Shown: positions 33,372 to 42,477, counted from the stretch's first letter. The stretch: 64,000 nt of DNA from Dokdonella sp041395345 (GCF_041395345.1 NZ_JAWLAR010000012.1:1-64000); one strand, 5' to 3'. Translations and numbers: made by a program. The notes: generated by a model not told the origin, from the sequence alone.

Positions 33372-35285
33372 CTACAGCTCCCGGACCACGCGGAAGCCGA
33401 CTCGCGCGCTGCGCGCATCGGCCGGCACCGAGAGTCTGTAGGCCGATCGTATCTGTTCCGGAGAACTTCCCCACGAGCCCCCGCGTATCACGCGACGCAC
33501 ACAGCCCGGGTTGATCCATGCCGCGCTGTCACGCGGTGCACGGGTGTAATTGTCGTGCCAGCAATCATCGACCCACTCCGAGAGGTTGCCATCCAGATCA
33601 TAGACACCGAAGGGATTTGGAGGGTAGGTCTTGACCGGTGCCGGCCCCCAGAAACCGTCGCTGTAGTCGTCAAACGCCCGCCCCCAGCTGCGCTTGCTTG
33701 GCGAGCGATCGCCGTCGCCGGTAACGTTGGCGACCACCTTCTCAGGATCACCGTCACCCCACCAGAAGCGCGACTGCGAGCCGGCGCGCAGCACATATTC
33801 AAACTCCGCCTCGCTGGGCAGGCGGTAGCGCTTGCCGGTTCGCTGCGAGAGCCAGGCGACATATTCATTGGCGTCGTTCCAGGACACGTTGAGCACAGGC
33901 AACTTGTCACTGGCGCGATCGCCCTTGTAGTCACGCCGCCAGTCGATGCCGCGTCGGTCGTTCATGCGCCCGCTGCTCTCGTCGTAGACGCTGCCGGTGC
34001 CGAGCCGCTCCGCATCGCTTCGGTAGCCCACGGTGCTGGCGAACTGACGAAACTCGGCGACGGTGACTTCGGTCTGGCCCATGGCGAATCCGGTGATGAT
34101 CCGCACCTGACGCTGCGGCTCCTCGTCATCCCGGTGCCCTTCCTCGCTGGCCGGCGATCCCATGCTGAACTCCCCAGCCGGTATCACTACTACCGGGGGT
34201 GCGACGCCCGTGGTGTCGAGGAAGCGATCGCTGAATACCTGTCCGGGTTCGAAATTCGCGTAGAGGCGCGCATTGCGCAGGCGCTCATTGAATTCGTCCA
34301 GACCGGAAAGATCCGTGCTGATGGCCTGGGCAGACTTGGCCAGTGTCTCGGCCAGATCGGCATTTCCCGCGTCGAGTGCCGAGCGCGCCTGCGCCAACAC
34401 TGTCTCGCCGCGCTGACGGCGCAGTCCTTCAATCTGGGAGCGCGTATCCAGCAAGGCCTGTGATCCAGGCCGGATCGTCGAGGCCTCGGCCAGTATCGTG
34501 TCAGCGCTGGCAAACTCGTCCTGCGCAGCCGCATCGAGTGCCCGGTCGAGAAAGCCCTCCTCGATACGGGCGAGACCTTCATCGGCGATCTTGTTGGCCG
34601 GATCGATCTCCAGCACTTTCCTGTATACGGCGAGCGCATTGTTGTCGCCTTCGCCGATCAGGCGACCCTGCTTGAGCAATTCAGCGGCGGCCGCCAGCAT
34701 GGGCATGACTTCGCGCAGGGTCTTGAGTCGTGCGCGAAGTATTTCCAGTTCGTTTTCGGAGTGCGGCAGTTCCGCGAACTGCGCAGCATAGCGCTGCGCT
34801 TCCGCTTCATCGCCGCGTTCGAGTGCAGCCAGCGACCAGTCTCGAACGGCTCCGCCAATGCGTGCCAGCGCATCGAGCGCAGCCGGATTGTTCGGATCCT
34901 GGCCCAGCACCTGTCGATAAAGACCGACGGCGTTGTTGCCAGGCGGCTCGAAAAGTTTGCCTTCTTCTTCCTGCTTGCGCGCCGACTTGAGCAAGGTCGC
35001 CACTTCCTTGGTTACCGGTGCAGGCGGACCCATCGAGATGGCTTCGGCCAGCGTGGTGCCGACAATGGGTTGGCCATTCTCTCCCTCCGCGATCAGCGGG
35101 GTCGATTGATCGATGACCCAGGGCTTGCCGCCCAGCGGGGAGGTTGTGCTGGTCTGGATCTGGGTTTGCGGCTCGAAATGCAGGATTCCGGGAAAGAACC
35201 GGTAGCACAGCGCGAACAGCAACACGACGATGCCCAGTGCTCCGCCAAGGTTGCGTTGCTTGTTGACGTTCTCGGTACCGGGCAT
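33372..35285 (-). CDS. Membrane protein with TPR-like region and SUMF1 (formylglycine-enzyme fold) domain
   Basis: A 637-residue protein: an N-terminal membrane helix (ALGIVVLLFALCYRFFPGIL, about 15-34), then a periplasmic helical repeat region (about 95-330, with TPR-like units NNAVGLYRQVLGQDPNNPAAL and NNALAVYRKVLEIDPANKIA), then a SUMF1/FGE-sulfatase domain (about 370-637). The last has MVSMGS-like IPAGEFSMGSPASEEG, RYRLPSEAEFEYVLRAG, NLSEWVDDCWHDN and VIRGGSWGSSPEQIRSAYR. Bacterial SUMF1 proteins are often sensor or adhesion-like domains without oxidase activity; the copper-ligand Cys pair of true FGEs is not evident. The role is unknown. It starts 118 bases from the divergent rnd gene. 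Confidence 0.88.
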   Translation of the reverse strand: MPGTENVNKQRNLGGALGIVVLLFALCYRFFPGILHFEPQTQIQTSTTSPLGGKPWVIDQSTPLIAEGENGQPIVGTTLAEAISMGPPAPVTKEVATLLKSARKQEEEGKLFEPPGNNAVGLYRQVLGQDPNNPAALDALARIGGAVRDWSLAALERGDEAEAQRYAAQFAELPHSENELEILRARLKTLREVMPMLAAAAELLKQGRLIGEGDNNALAVYRKVLEIDPANKIADEGLARIEEGFLDRALDAAAQDEFASADTILAEASTIRPGSQALLDTRSQIEGLRRQRGETVLAQARSALDAGNADLAETLAKSAQAISTDLSGLDEFNERLRNARLYANFEPGQVFSDRFLDTTGVAPPVVVIPAGEFSMGSPASEEGHRDDEEPQRQVRIITGFAMGQTEVTVAEFRQFASTVGYRSDAERLGTGSVYDESSGRMNDRRGIDWRRDYKGDRASDKLPVLNVSWNDANEYVAWLSQRTGKRYRLPSEAEFEYVLRAGSQSRFWWGDGDPEKVVANVTGDGDRSPSKRSWGRAFDDYSDGFWGPAPVKTYPPNPFGVYDLDGNLSEWVDDCWHDNYTRAPRDSAAWINPGCVRRVIRGGSWGSSPEQIRSAYRLSVPADARSARVGFRVVREL

Positions 35286-35402
35286 CTTGGCGGGCAGAAA
35301 GGCTGACAGCAGCGTGTCAGCACCTTAGGCTATCGCAGGACGCGTCCGCAACCGCGGTCGCACCCGTCATTCACCTCCCGTATCTGAACAGGAAGGCACG
35401 AC

Positions 35403-36491
35403 TTGGCTGCCTGGATTGACCGCACCGAAAACCTGCTCGACTTCAACCGCCGTCCCGGCCAGCTGATTGGCCTGGACACGGAATTCATGCGCACGGACAG
35501 CTTTGCGCCGAAACTGGCCCTGATCCAGATGGAGATCGAGGGCGAGGTCGCCCTGATCGACCCGCTCGGCGCCATCGACATGGAGAGTCTCGCCTCGCGG
35601 CTGGGTGACGCGAACACCGTTTCGATCATGCACAGCGCCAGCGAGGATCTCGATGCGCTGGACCCGATCCTGCCGCAGGGGCTGGGCACCTTGTACGACA
35701 CGCAGATTGCCGCCGCATTCGCGGGGCTTGGCGCGGGTCTCGGCTATCAGAAGCTCGTGCTGGCGGTCTGCGATGTGGACCTGCCGAAAGGCGAGACGCG
35801 TTCGGACTGGCTGCGGCGCCCGCTCAGTCCGCAGCAACTGGAATATGCGGCCCAGGACGTCATCCATCTGCCAGCCATCCATGCCGATCTGACGGCGCGC
35901 CTCGCCGAGCGCGGATTCACCGCGTGGCATGCCGAAGACTGCGCACGCATGCTCGAGCGTGCCCGCAATCGCGAAATCGACCCGCAGCCGCAAACCGGCT
36001 ATCGCGGCGCCTCGGGTTGGACTCGCGAACAACAGGCAATGCTGCGTCGCGTCCTGTTCTGGCGCGAGGCCACGGCACGGCGCATCGACAAGCCACGCCC
36101 ATGGATTCTCGATGACCCACGCATTCTCGACTTCAGCTCCAATCCGCCTGGCAGCGTCGAAGAGCTGGCCGAGCGCGGGCGGGGATTGCGTGCACTGCGT
36201 GGCGAGCAACGAACCGAACTGTTCGAGCTGTTGCAGCAGCCGGTGGCGGCAGAGGAACTCGAGTTCGACCCCGTACCGCCCTCTGCCGATGGCGAGGAGC
36301 GCCGCATGATCAAGGCGCTCAAGGAAATCGTGGTCGGCAAGGCCGAAGAACTGCAGATTCCCGAGGGCCTGCTCTGCTCGCGACGGCATCTTGAAAGCCT
36401 GTACCTGTCGCGCCGCTGGCCGGCCACGCTGGAAGGCTGGCGCAAGGCCGTCCTGCACGATGCGCTGATGGCGCGACTGGACGAGGGCTGA
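35403..36491 (+). CDS. rnd: Ribonuclease D
   Basis: A 362-residue 3'-5' exoribonuclease for tRNA and other stable RNA. DEDD exonuclease motifs are visible: GLDTEFMR (residues about 23-30), HSASEDLDALD, and the YAAQDVIHLPAIH segment with the Y-x3-D site. One or two HRDC domains fill the C-terminal half (RRMIKALKEIVVGKAEELQIPEGLL). The start is TTG at 35403, with AGGA about 10 bases upstream; no ATG lies in range. TTG starts are weak in general, and rnd of E. coli also starts with UUG, which limits its level. Confidence 0.93.
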   Translation: MAAWIDRTENLLDFNRRPGQLIGLDTEFMRTDSFAPKLALIQMEIEGEVALIDPLGAIDMESLASRLGDANTVSIMHSASEDLDALDPILPQGLGTLYDTQIAAAFAGLGAGLGYQKLVLAVCDVDLPKGETRSDWLRRPLSPQQLEYAAQDVIHLPAIHADLTARLAERGFTAWHAEDCARMLERARNREIDPQPQTGYRGASGWTREQQAMLRRVLFWREATARRIDKPRPWILDDPRILDFSSNPPGSVEELAERGRGLRALRGEQRTELFELLQQPVAAEELEFDPVPPSADGEERRMIKALKEIVVGKAEELQIPEGLLCSRRHLESLYLSRRWPATLEGWRKAVLHDALMARLDEG

Positions 36492-36505
36492 GGGGCTTGC
36501 CCAAC

Positions 36506-36534
36506 TTGGCGCTGCACTGGCCATTCGATATGAT
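36506..36534 (+). promoter_or_regulatory. Sigma-70 promoter of tRNA-Ala
   Basis: TTGGCG at 36506-36511, 17 bases, TATGAT at 36529-36534. A GC-rich discriminator (CCGGGAACG) follows. The predicted start is about 50 bases before the tRNA, leaving a short processed leader. Confidence 0.75.
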
Positions 36535-36592
36535 CCGGGAACGCACGCGGATCCGACCCAACCGGATGCAGAAACCCCGCGCGCTGCTTCAA

Positions 36593-36668
<76 letters not shown>

Positions 36669-36673
36669 TCAAG

Positions 36674-36699
36674 AAGCCCGGCATTGCCGGGCTTTTTTT
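36674..36699 (+). terminator. Terminator of tRNA-Ala
   Basis: Stem AAGCCCGGC / GCCGGGCTT with loop ATT, followed by seven T residues, 5 bases after the CCA end. A classical Rho-independent terminator for the tRNA transcript. Confidence 0.95.
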
Positions 36700-36770
36700 G
36701 GTCGCCCCTCGCAGCCCAAAGGGACGGGATACTCGCTGGAATCTGCATTCCTGATTCAATGACTTCTTGC

Positions 36771-36971
36771 TCAGGCCGGCTCTTCGGGAATCAGCAGCCA
36801 CAGCACCAGGTAGACAATGATGCCGGGAAACGCGACCGAGGCGATCGAAACTATTGCAAAGAGAATGCGGAGCAACGTCGAATTCCAGCCAAAGCGACGT
36901 GCTATCCCACCCATGACACCGGCAAGCATGCGATCGCTGCGCGATCGGGCCAGGGTTCTCGTGGCATTCAT
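36771..36971 (-). CDS. PspC-domain membrane protein
   Basis: A 66-residue protein with the PspC domain: RSRSDRMLAGVMGGIARRFGWNSTLLRILFA, then a membrane helix (IVSIASVAFPGIIVYLVLWLLIP). Proteins of this type relate to the phage-shock response or act as small membrane regulators. ATG at 36971 gives MNATRTLARS; the longer frame to 37031 has no support. There is no psp operon in the window, so its partners are unknown. Confidence 0.87.
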   Translation of the reverse strand: MNATRTLARSRSDRMLAGVMGGIARRFGWNSTLLRILFAIVSIASVAFPGIIVYLVLWLLIPEEPA

Positions 36972-37092
36972 TGGACCTTGTTTCTCCAGTTGATACGGGG
37001 AGCTGAAAGGCTCGCCAATCCGCAACTTCAAAGCTGCCTTGGCAGATGCAGCTCATGTTCGAGCCAATCCGCTGACGACACTGCGACTTCCT

Positions 37093-37818
37093 CTAGCCGC
37101 CAGCCGGCTTGCTGCCGAGTGCCTCTGTGTAGGCGCGGATGCGCTTTGCATTCTTTCCGACATCGCTGAGTCCGACACGCGACACCGAGCGGACATCGAT
37201 CCGGCTACCGCTGCCATCCGGTTCTATGCGGATGACGACGTCGTCCTTGAAGCCATACCAGAACGTCGTGTCGGTGGCTTCGATGCGCCCGCTGGCCGCA
37301 TCGGCGGCAACGATTTCCCAGCCCATCCCGCGTGCGACGTTTTGCGCTCGATCGAACGCTTCAGCGGGGGCGACATCCAGATGTTGCGTACGGATGTCCG
37401 GATACGCTTCGGCCTGCTGGGCGGCAATCTCGGCGCCGCCGTATTCGGCGGGATTGGCTGCATCCGCACGCAAGGGCAGGATCGCCACGAATTCCGGTGG
37501 ACGCTGCGTATCGGTGGAAATGTCGTGGATCATGGGCAGGGACTTTGCCTGCATGAGTCCATAAAGCGGCACTGCCGCTGCGGCGACGCCCAACACGACA
37601 CCGAACAGGAGGGTCTTTGCATTGCCACGACGCGTACGCGGTATGGCCAACAGCAGCAAGGCCAGAACCGCTGCTCCAAGCCCCAGATAGACCGCCCAGC
37701 GCATCAGCGCAAACCCGGTGCGGAACTCCCAGAAATCCATACGGCTGCCCGGCCCCGAGGCCAGAAGCAGGACCAGGGCGAGAATCGCCAGGAGTAGTGG
37801 GATGCGAGCGCGCTTCAT
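37093..37818 (-). CDS. DUF1499-domain membrane protein
   Basis: A 241-residue protein with three predicted membrane helices in the first 100 residues (about 5-22, 40-60, 70-90) and a DUF1499 domain at about 110-240. That domain includes LDVAPAEAFDRAQNVARGMGW, GRIEATDTTFWYGFKDDVVIRI and SRIDVRSVSRVGLSDVGKNAKRIRAY, the usual C-terminal block. Function unknown. The short gap to the PspC gene and same strand allow co-transcription; the link is not proven. Confidence 0.85.
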   Translation of the reverse strand: MKRARIPLLLAILALVLLLASGPGSRMDFWEFRTGFALMRWAVYLGLGAAVLALLLLAIPRTRRGNAKTLLFGVVLGVAAAAVPLYGLMQAKSLPMIHDISTDTQRPPEFVAILPLRADAANPAEYGGAEIAAQQAEAYPDIRTQHLDVAPAEAFDRAQNVARGMGWEIVAADAASGRIEATDTTFWYGFKDDVVIRIEPDGSGSRIDVRSVSRVGLSDVGKNAKRIRAYTEALGSKPAGG

Positions 37819-38001
37819 GGGATTTCACCCGGTCATGGCTGAACGTGCAGTATCGCGCAAATACGCATGAAAGTAAGGGACGCCGGCTCGGCGGCCCGAA
37901 AAGCAAACCATCCGAGAAGCGGGTCATGCCCCGCGCAAGCCCGACTGTCGGAGTGCCTTGCTCACTCCGATGTACGGATTCGATATCGAATCCGAGGGTA
38001 C

Positions 38002-38685
38002 TCAGTGCCCCGACGAACCCCAGATCTGCTCGAGCCGCTTGTCGCGACCGCAGCTGTATCGATAGTACTTGTAACGCACCGGATTCTTTGTGTAGTAATC
38101 CTGATGGTAGTCCTCGGCCGGATAGAACGTTGAAGCCGGCACAATCTGGGTGGCAAGCGGCTTGCCCAGATGTTGGGAATCCTCCAGCACCTGCTTGCTT
38201 TGTTCGGCCAGCTTCATCTGCTCGGCATCGACTGCGAAAATTGCAGAGCGATACTGGTCGCCATGATCGCAGAACTGGTAGTTGACGGCATAGGGATCGA
38301 TGTTGCGCCAGAACACGTCGAGCAACTTCTGGTAACTGACCTTGCTCGGGTCGTACACGATCTTTACTGCTTCTGCGTGCCCGGTGCTGCCGGAAGAAAC
38401 CTGTTCGTAGCTGGGATCGGGAGTGCGCCCACCGGTATATCCGGAGGTCGTCGAAATCACGCCCGGCAGGCTGTCGAATGGCGGCTCCATGCACCAGAAA
38501 CAACCACCGGCAAAAATCGCGACCGCTTCACCCTCTTTCGCCGAAGAAGACGCTGCCGGATCAAATTTCGGTGCCGTGGATTGTGCATCTGTAGCAGGCG
38601 TGACGTCCGACTGCTCTGCGCATGCGCTCATGCCGGCCAACAACAGGAGGGTCAGCAGCAACGAACGGATATTCGCAATCATCAT
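38002..38685 (-). CDS. msrA: Exported peptide methionine sulfoxide reductase A, lipoprotein
   Basis: A 227-residue MsrA that reduces the S-epimer of methionine sulfoxide. The active site is AGGCFWCMEPPF with the catalytic Cys, and the domain continues through VVSSGSTGHAEAVKIVYDP-like and FYPAEDYHQDYY segments. The N-terminus has a lipoprotein signal (LLLAGMSAC), so it should be exported and lipidated rather than cytoplasmic like E. coli MsrA. ATGATG starts at 38685; it begins 1 base after the msrB stop, so the pair is one transcript. Confidence 0.92.
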   Translation of the reverse strand: MMIANIRSLLLTLLLLAGMSACAEQSDVTPATDAQSTAPKFDPAASSSAKEGEAVAIFAGGCFWCMEPPFDSLPGVISTTSGYTGGRTPDPSYEQVSSGSTGHAEAVKIVYDPSKVSYQKLLDVFWRNIDPYAVNYQFCDHGDQYRSAIFAVDAEQMKLAEQSKQVLEDSQHLGKPLATQIVPASTFYPAEDYHQDYYTKNPVRYKYYRYSCGRDKRLEQIWGSSGH

Positions 38686-38686
38686 C

Positions 38687-39217
38687 TCAACCTCTCAATG
38701 CAGGCAATGCCTGCCCTTCCGGAACGAATGCCAGTGCCACTCCGTTGTTGCACCACCGCTCGCCACGCGGCTCCGGGCCATCGTCGAAGACATGGCCCTG
38801 ATGCCCGCCACAGCGTGCGCAGTGGTACTCGGTTCTGGGCCACACAAGCTTGTAGTCCTTGCTCGTGCCGATGTGCCCTTCGATCGGCTGAGTGAAGCTG
38901 GGCCAACCGGTACCGCTCTCGAACTTGTGCGCACTTTCGAACAAAGGCAAATAGCAGGCCGCACAAATGTAGGTGCCGGCACGCTTCTCGTTGTTCAGCG
39001 GGCTGCTTCCGGCGCGCTCCGTGTCTTCATTGAAGAGCACGGCGTAGGCCGCTGGGCTGACCAGCCCTCGCCACTCCTCGTGCGGCTTGTTCAGGGGCTT
39101 GATCGCCTGGCCGGAACTCGCGGCAACACTGGTCGATTCCTTCGCCCGCGAGCAGGATGGCAGCAGGGGCAGCGCGATCAGTGCGCCGATACTGCGCAAC
39201 AGGGAGCGTCGATTCAT
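38687..39217 (-). CDS. msrB: Exported methionine-R-sulfoxide reductase B
   Basis: A 176-residue MsrB for the R-epimer of methionine sulfoxide. The zinc CxxC pairs are ICAACYLPLF and HCARCGGHQGHVF; the catalytic region is RWCNNGVALAF. The N-terminus MNRRSLLRSIGALIALPLLPSC carries an Arg-Arg pair, hydrophobic core and lipobox-like LPSC, so it is a Tat/lipoprotein-type exported enzyme. The upstream in-frame extension to 39352 is discarded. First gene of the msrB-msrA pair; both products would repair oxidised proteins outside the cytoplasm. Confidence 0.9.
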   Translation of the reverse strand: MNRRSLLRSIGALIALPLLPSCSRAKESTSVAASSGQAIKPLNKPHEEWRGLVSPAAYAVLFNEDTERAGSSPLNNEKRAGTYICAACYLPLFESAHKFESGTGWPSFTQPIEGHIGTSKDYKLVWPRTEYHCARCGGHQGHVFDDGPEPRGERWCNNGVALAFVPEGQALPALRG

Positions 39218-39304
39218 GTTTTTTTCTCCAGAACCCGAAGATGGCAATGTCTGTGCAGTAGCACGTTTCCTGAACAGCCGGTTCGCGCCAGAATAGCGGG
39301 AAGC

Positions 39305-39350
39305 GCCGGAACGGGTGCGGTTTCTTGGGAGGGAGCCGCACCGTTCCGGC
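39305..39350. repeat. Strong imperfect palindrome between msrB and the M28 peptidase gene
   Basis: Left arm GCCGGAACGGGTGCGG (39305-39320) pairs with right arm CCGCACCGTTCCGGC (39336-39350), 15 pairs with one bulged G, loop of 15 bases. No T-run on either strand, so not a plain terminator. It lies about 88 bases before the msrB start in the 319-base divergent gap (39218-39536), which otherwise holds a TATTCT-like box (minus strand, 39291-39296) and no gene. Operator, 5'-leader structure or repeat are all possible. Confidence 0.75.
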
Positions 39351-39536
39351 AACGAACGCGGCTACTCGGCCACGTGGTCAGAAACAGGGACCGGGCCCGA
39401 AGCCAATTCCTTGCAAGCGAATTTCGCCACAAGCTGGCCAGGGTTTACACTGGCGTGCCATCGAAACGTGCGCTTCGTATCGTTGTAAGCCGGATTCGAA
39501 ATCCCCGTTCACACACACCACATCAAGAAGCCCATC

Positions 39537-40871
39537 ATGGATCTGCCTCCGATCGCCCCCGAGCTCGGCCATGACTCTGCCGTCGTAGTCGACATCAGCA
39601 AGGTCAGCTCTGCCGAACTCGGCCAACTCAAGCGCGATACCGACGTTCGCTGGTGGCTTGAGCTGGGCGACCAGCTCGTGCTGGTCGGCGACAAGGGCGA
39701 GTTGCTGGCAGGGATTCCGACTGGCAGGACTCTGGGTGCGATCGAAAATCTCGATATCGGCCGGCTTCGGCTGCACGGCCGCGGCTGCGTGCATCAGGAT
39801 TCGACGCCAGGCAGCCTGATCGCACAGGGCGGTCGCTGGGAGTTGCGCCTGCTCTCCCCCGGCGAACCGATTCCGGAAGTATCCGATGACAGCGCGCATG
39901 AAAGCGTCTGGCGCGAGGTGGTACCCAACAGTGTCATCGCCTGGCGATACCGGCCCGACCCGATGGGTCCCGGCGCAGATCCGCTGATCCTGCCGATTGT
40001 GGATTCGATCAACGGCGCACGCTGGTTTGGCGATGTCGAGACCCTGGCCGGCTGGGATCGCTCCAGCTACGGGCCCGAACTCGCATTTTCGCGCAGCTGG
40101 ATAGAAACGCAGTTTTCCAGCCTTGGCCTGGAAGTCAGCGCGCCTGCATTCACGATGCCCATCTCCGGGGGAGGCCAGATCACGATCAACAATGTCCTGG
40201 GTCGCTGGACCGGAACCCGTTCTCCCGACGAATGGGTCATCGTCGGCGGGCACTACGATTCACGCAACCAGAACATCAGTTCCACGGTCGACACACCTGG
40301 CGCCGAAGACAATGCCTCGGGCTGCTCGGGTGTCATCGAAGTGGCTCGCGCCCTGCTCGCATTCAAGCCCGAACGCAGCATCCTTTTCATGTGCTACGCA
40401 GGTGAGGAGCAGGGACTGTACGGCAGCAAGGCGCACGTACAGACGTTGCAGAGTGCCGGCAACCTGAGCAAGGTCCAAGCCGTCGTGATCATGGACATGA
40501 TCGGCTACAGCGCTGGCGCACAGCTCGACATGCTGCTGGAAAGCAGCAGCACCTGGACCAGCTATCTCAACCAGTTTGCGGCCGCAGCAGCAATCTATGA
40601 GCCTTCGGTCGGAGTCACCTTAAGCACCAGTTTCTGCTGCTCCGACCACGCCCCGTACATCAATGCCGGCAGGCGCTCCCTGTTGACGATCGAGAAGGAC
40701 TGGAACATCTACCCGCACTATCACCGGACTACCGATCTGCCCCTGAACATGGGAATTCATGCCCAGGCCATGGGGTCGGCCATCATGCGCACCAACGTCG
40801 CCGTGCTGGCGGAACTGAGTGGTGCCAGTGACCGGATCTTCGCCGATTCACTCGATCCGACGACGCCCTGA
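39537..40871 (+). CDS. M28 family metallopeptidase
   Basis: A 444-residue zinc aminopeptidase-type enzyme. Zinc ligands: GGHYDS (H239, D241), GAEDNASG (D258), YAGEEQG (E290, E291) and the late HYHRTTD, as in M28 peptidases. The first 170 residues form an N-terminal region of unknown fold. The annotated start MDLPPIAPELGHD has no signal peptide, although homologous M28 enzymes are usually exported; a missed upstream start is possible but none is seen. The C-terminus ends DRIFADSLDPTTP, resembling a short tail I recall on exported proteins of this bacterial order. Confidence 0.88.
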   Translation: MDLPPIAPELGHDSAVVVDISKVSSAELGQLKRDTDVRWWLELGDQLVLVGDKGELLAGIPTGRTLGAIENLDIGRLRLHGRGCVHQDSTPGSLIAQGGRWELRLLSPGEPIPEVSDDSAHESVWREVVPNSVIAWRYRPDPMGPGADPLILPIVDSINGARWFGDVETLAGWDRSSYGPELAFSRSWIETQFSSLGLEVSAPAFTMPISGGGQITINNVLGRWTGTRSPDEWVIVGGHYDSRNQNISSTVDTPGAEDNASGCSGVIEVARALLAFKPERSILFMCYAGEEQGLYGSKAHVQTLQSAGNLSKVQAVVIMDMIGYSAGAQLDMLLESSSTWTSYLNQFAAAAAIYEPSVGVTLSTSFCCSDHAPYINAGRRSLLTIEKDWNIYPHYHRTTDLPLNMGIHAQAMGSAIMRTNVAVLAELSGASDRIFADSLDPTTP

Positions 40872-40901
40872 CAGATCTCGCGCGAATTCGTGCGAAACGG
40901 G

Positions 40902-42365
40902 TTACAGATAGTGCTTGAGCGTCGCGTCGGCATCGCCGGCCACAATTTCCTCTTCCCAGTCTTCCATCAATGCGATCAGCATCAGCTTCTCGAATTCCTC
41001 GGCGAAACGCGCGGTCACGGAATCGGGGTCAAGCACGCGCTTGGCATCGCCAATCAGTCCGAAGTGCACGTTGCCGTTGTAGCTGAGGATGGAAAGACCC
41101 ACACCGATCGAGCCTGACTGCGGAACCCAGAACATCAATTCGGTGACCTCCACTCCGGTCAGATAGAGCGGTTGCTGCGGGCCCGGCACGTTGGTCGCGA
41201 CCGTGGTTGCCTTGCGACTGAACAACTCGAGCGCCGGAGCCTGCAATGCCTGTGGCCCCATGCCGAGGGCGCCAAGCAGCCCGAGGGTGACAATGGCCTG
41301 TCGCGAACTCTTCAGTTCGCGCATGCAGGCAGCGACGCGTTCGAGCCGGCGCAGCGGGTTGGCCTCGCCCACTGGCAAATCGAGGAACACGAGGCCGAAG
41401 TGGTTGCCGAGTTTCTTCGCATGCTCCAGTGGCCGCAGGTTGACCGGTACCGTTGCGCGAATGGTCAGGCCGTCGACTTCGCTGCCCTGATCGAGCAGGT
41501 AGCCACGCAGGGCTCCGCTAGCGCAGGCAAGCAGCACATCGTTGACCGTGCACCCCAGCGCACGCCCGAGTGTCTTTACTTCCTCCAGAGGCAGCGGATC
41601 GGCCCACGCCACGCGCTTGACGACACCGAGCGGCCCCTTGAGCGGTGTCGGCGGGTCGTCCCCGAGGCTGAGCGCAAGAGCAAGCTCACGCGTGATGGCG
41701 CCGCCTTCGCGGGCCACGTCGGCCGCCACCGAGGGATCCTCGATCATCTGGGCGATTTTTGCGTAGACCTTGTTGCCCACCTTGAACGCCTTGCCGAGCC
41801 CGGCCTGCGCCGGTTCCAGCATGCGCTGCCAGACATTGCCGCCATCGCGCTTCAACCAGGTCCTGGCGAGCTCGGCCTGCTGTTCGGGATCAGGCGCGGT
41901 GTCGGTCAAGGCCAGCATCACCTGGACCAGGGCAAGGCCGTCCGCATAACAATGGTGGATGCGCGCGACCAGCACGCTGCCACCCCGGTAATTCTCGACT
42001 ACATGGAATTGCCAGAGGGGCTTGGAGTGGTCGAGCGGCGTCGATGCCAGTTCGCCGACGAAGTTCTCCAGCTCCATCTTGTCTGCCGCGCCCGGCAGGG
42101 CCGCGACGCGCACATGCCAGTCCAGATTGAAATCGGCGTCGGTTTCCCAATGCGCGCCCGAAGGCGTATTGACGGCCTTCTGGCGGAATCTCCGATAGGC
42201 GAGAAATCGTTCGCCGAGCAGGTTCTTGATTGCGGCCGGATCCAGTGGGCCAGCAAACATCATGATGCCGGTGATCATCATCAGATTGGTCGGCCGTTCC
42301 ATTCGCAGCCAGGCCGTGTCGACCTTGGACATGGCTTCACGATTGCCGGAATCTGATTCGAACAT
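40902..42365 (-). CDS. Wax ester synthase / diacylglycerol acyltransferase (WS/DGAT)
   Basis: A 487-residue acyltransferase that makes wax esters or triacylglycerol from acyl-CoA. The active site HHCYADG (residues 137-143) is the family HHxxxDG motif. NDVLLACASGALRGYL (the second conserved block), LRPLEHAKKLGNHFGLVFLDLP and VPGPQQPLYLTG follow in order. Start: ATG 42365 (MFESDSGNREAMSKVD); the family start is nearer MSKVD at residue 12, so about ten residues are extra. An upstream 54-codon extension is not supported. It gives the cell a route to neutral lipid storage, alongside the polyhydroxybutyrate-type genes at 56 kb. Confidence 0.92.
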   Translation of the reverse strand: MFESDSGNREAMSKVDTAWLRMERPTNLMMITGIMMFAGPLDPAAIKNLLGERFLAYRRFRQKAVNTPSGAHWETDADFNLDWHVRVAALPGAADKMELENFVGELASTPLDHSKPLWQFHVVENYRGGSVLVARIHHCYADGLALVQVMLALTDTAPDPEQQAELARTWLKRDGGNVWQRMLEPAQAGLGKAFKVGNKVYAKIAQMIEDPSVAADVAREGGAITRELALALSLGDDPPTPLKGPLGVVKRVAWADPLPLEEVKTLGRALGCTVNDVLLACASGALRGYLLDQGSEVDGLTIRATVPVNLRPLEHAKKLGNHFGLVFLDLPVGEANPLRRLERVAACMRELKSSRQAIVTLGLLGALGMGPQALQAPALELFSRKATTVATNVPGPQQPLYLTGVEVTELMFWVPQSGSIGVGLSILSYNGNVHFGLIGDAKRVLDPDSVTARFAEEFEKLMLIALMEDWEEEIVAGDADATLKHYL

Positions 42366-42477
42366 GCATCCCTCCCACGACTGGCACGACAAGAGGACTT
42401 TATTCCCCGCCGCGTGAAGGGCTAGCATCCCGGTAGAGACGGCAAAACGCAACGATTGCCGGATAAGGCCGCACGGA

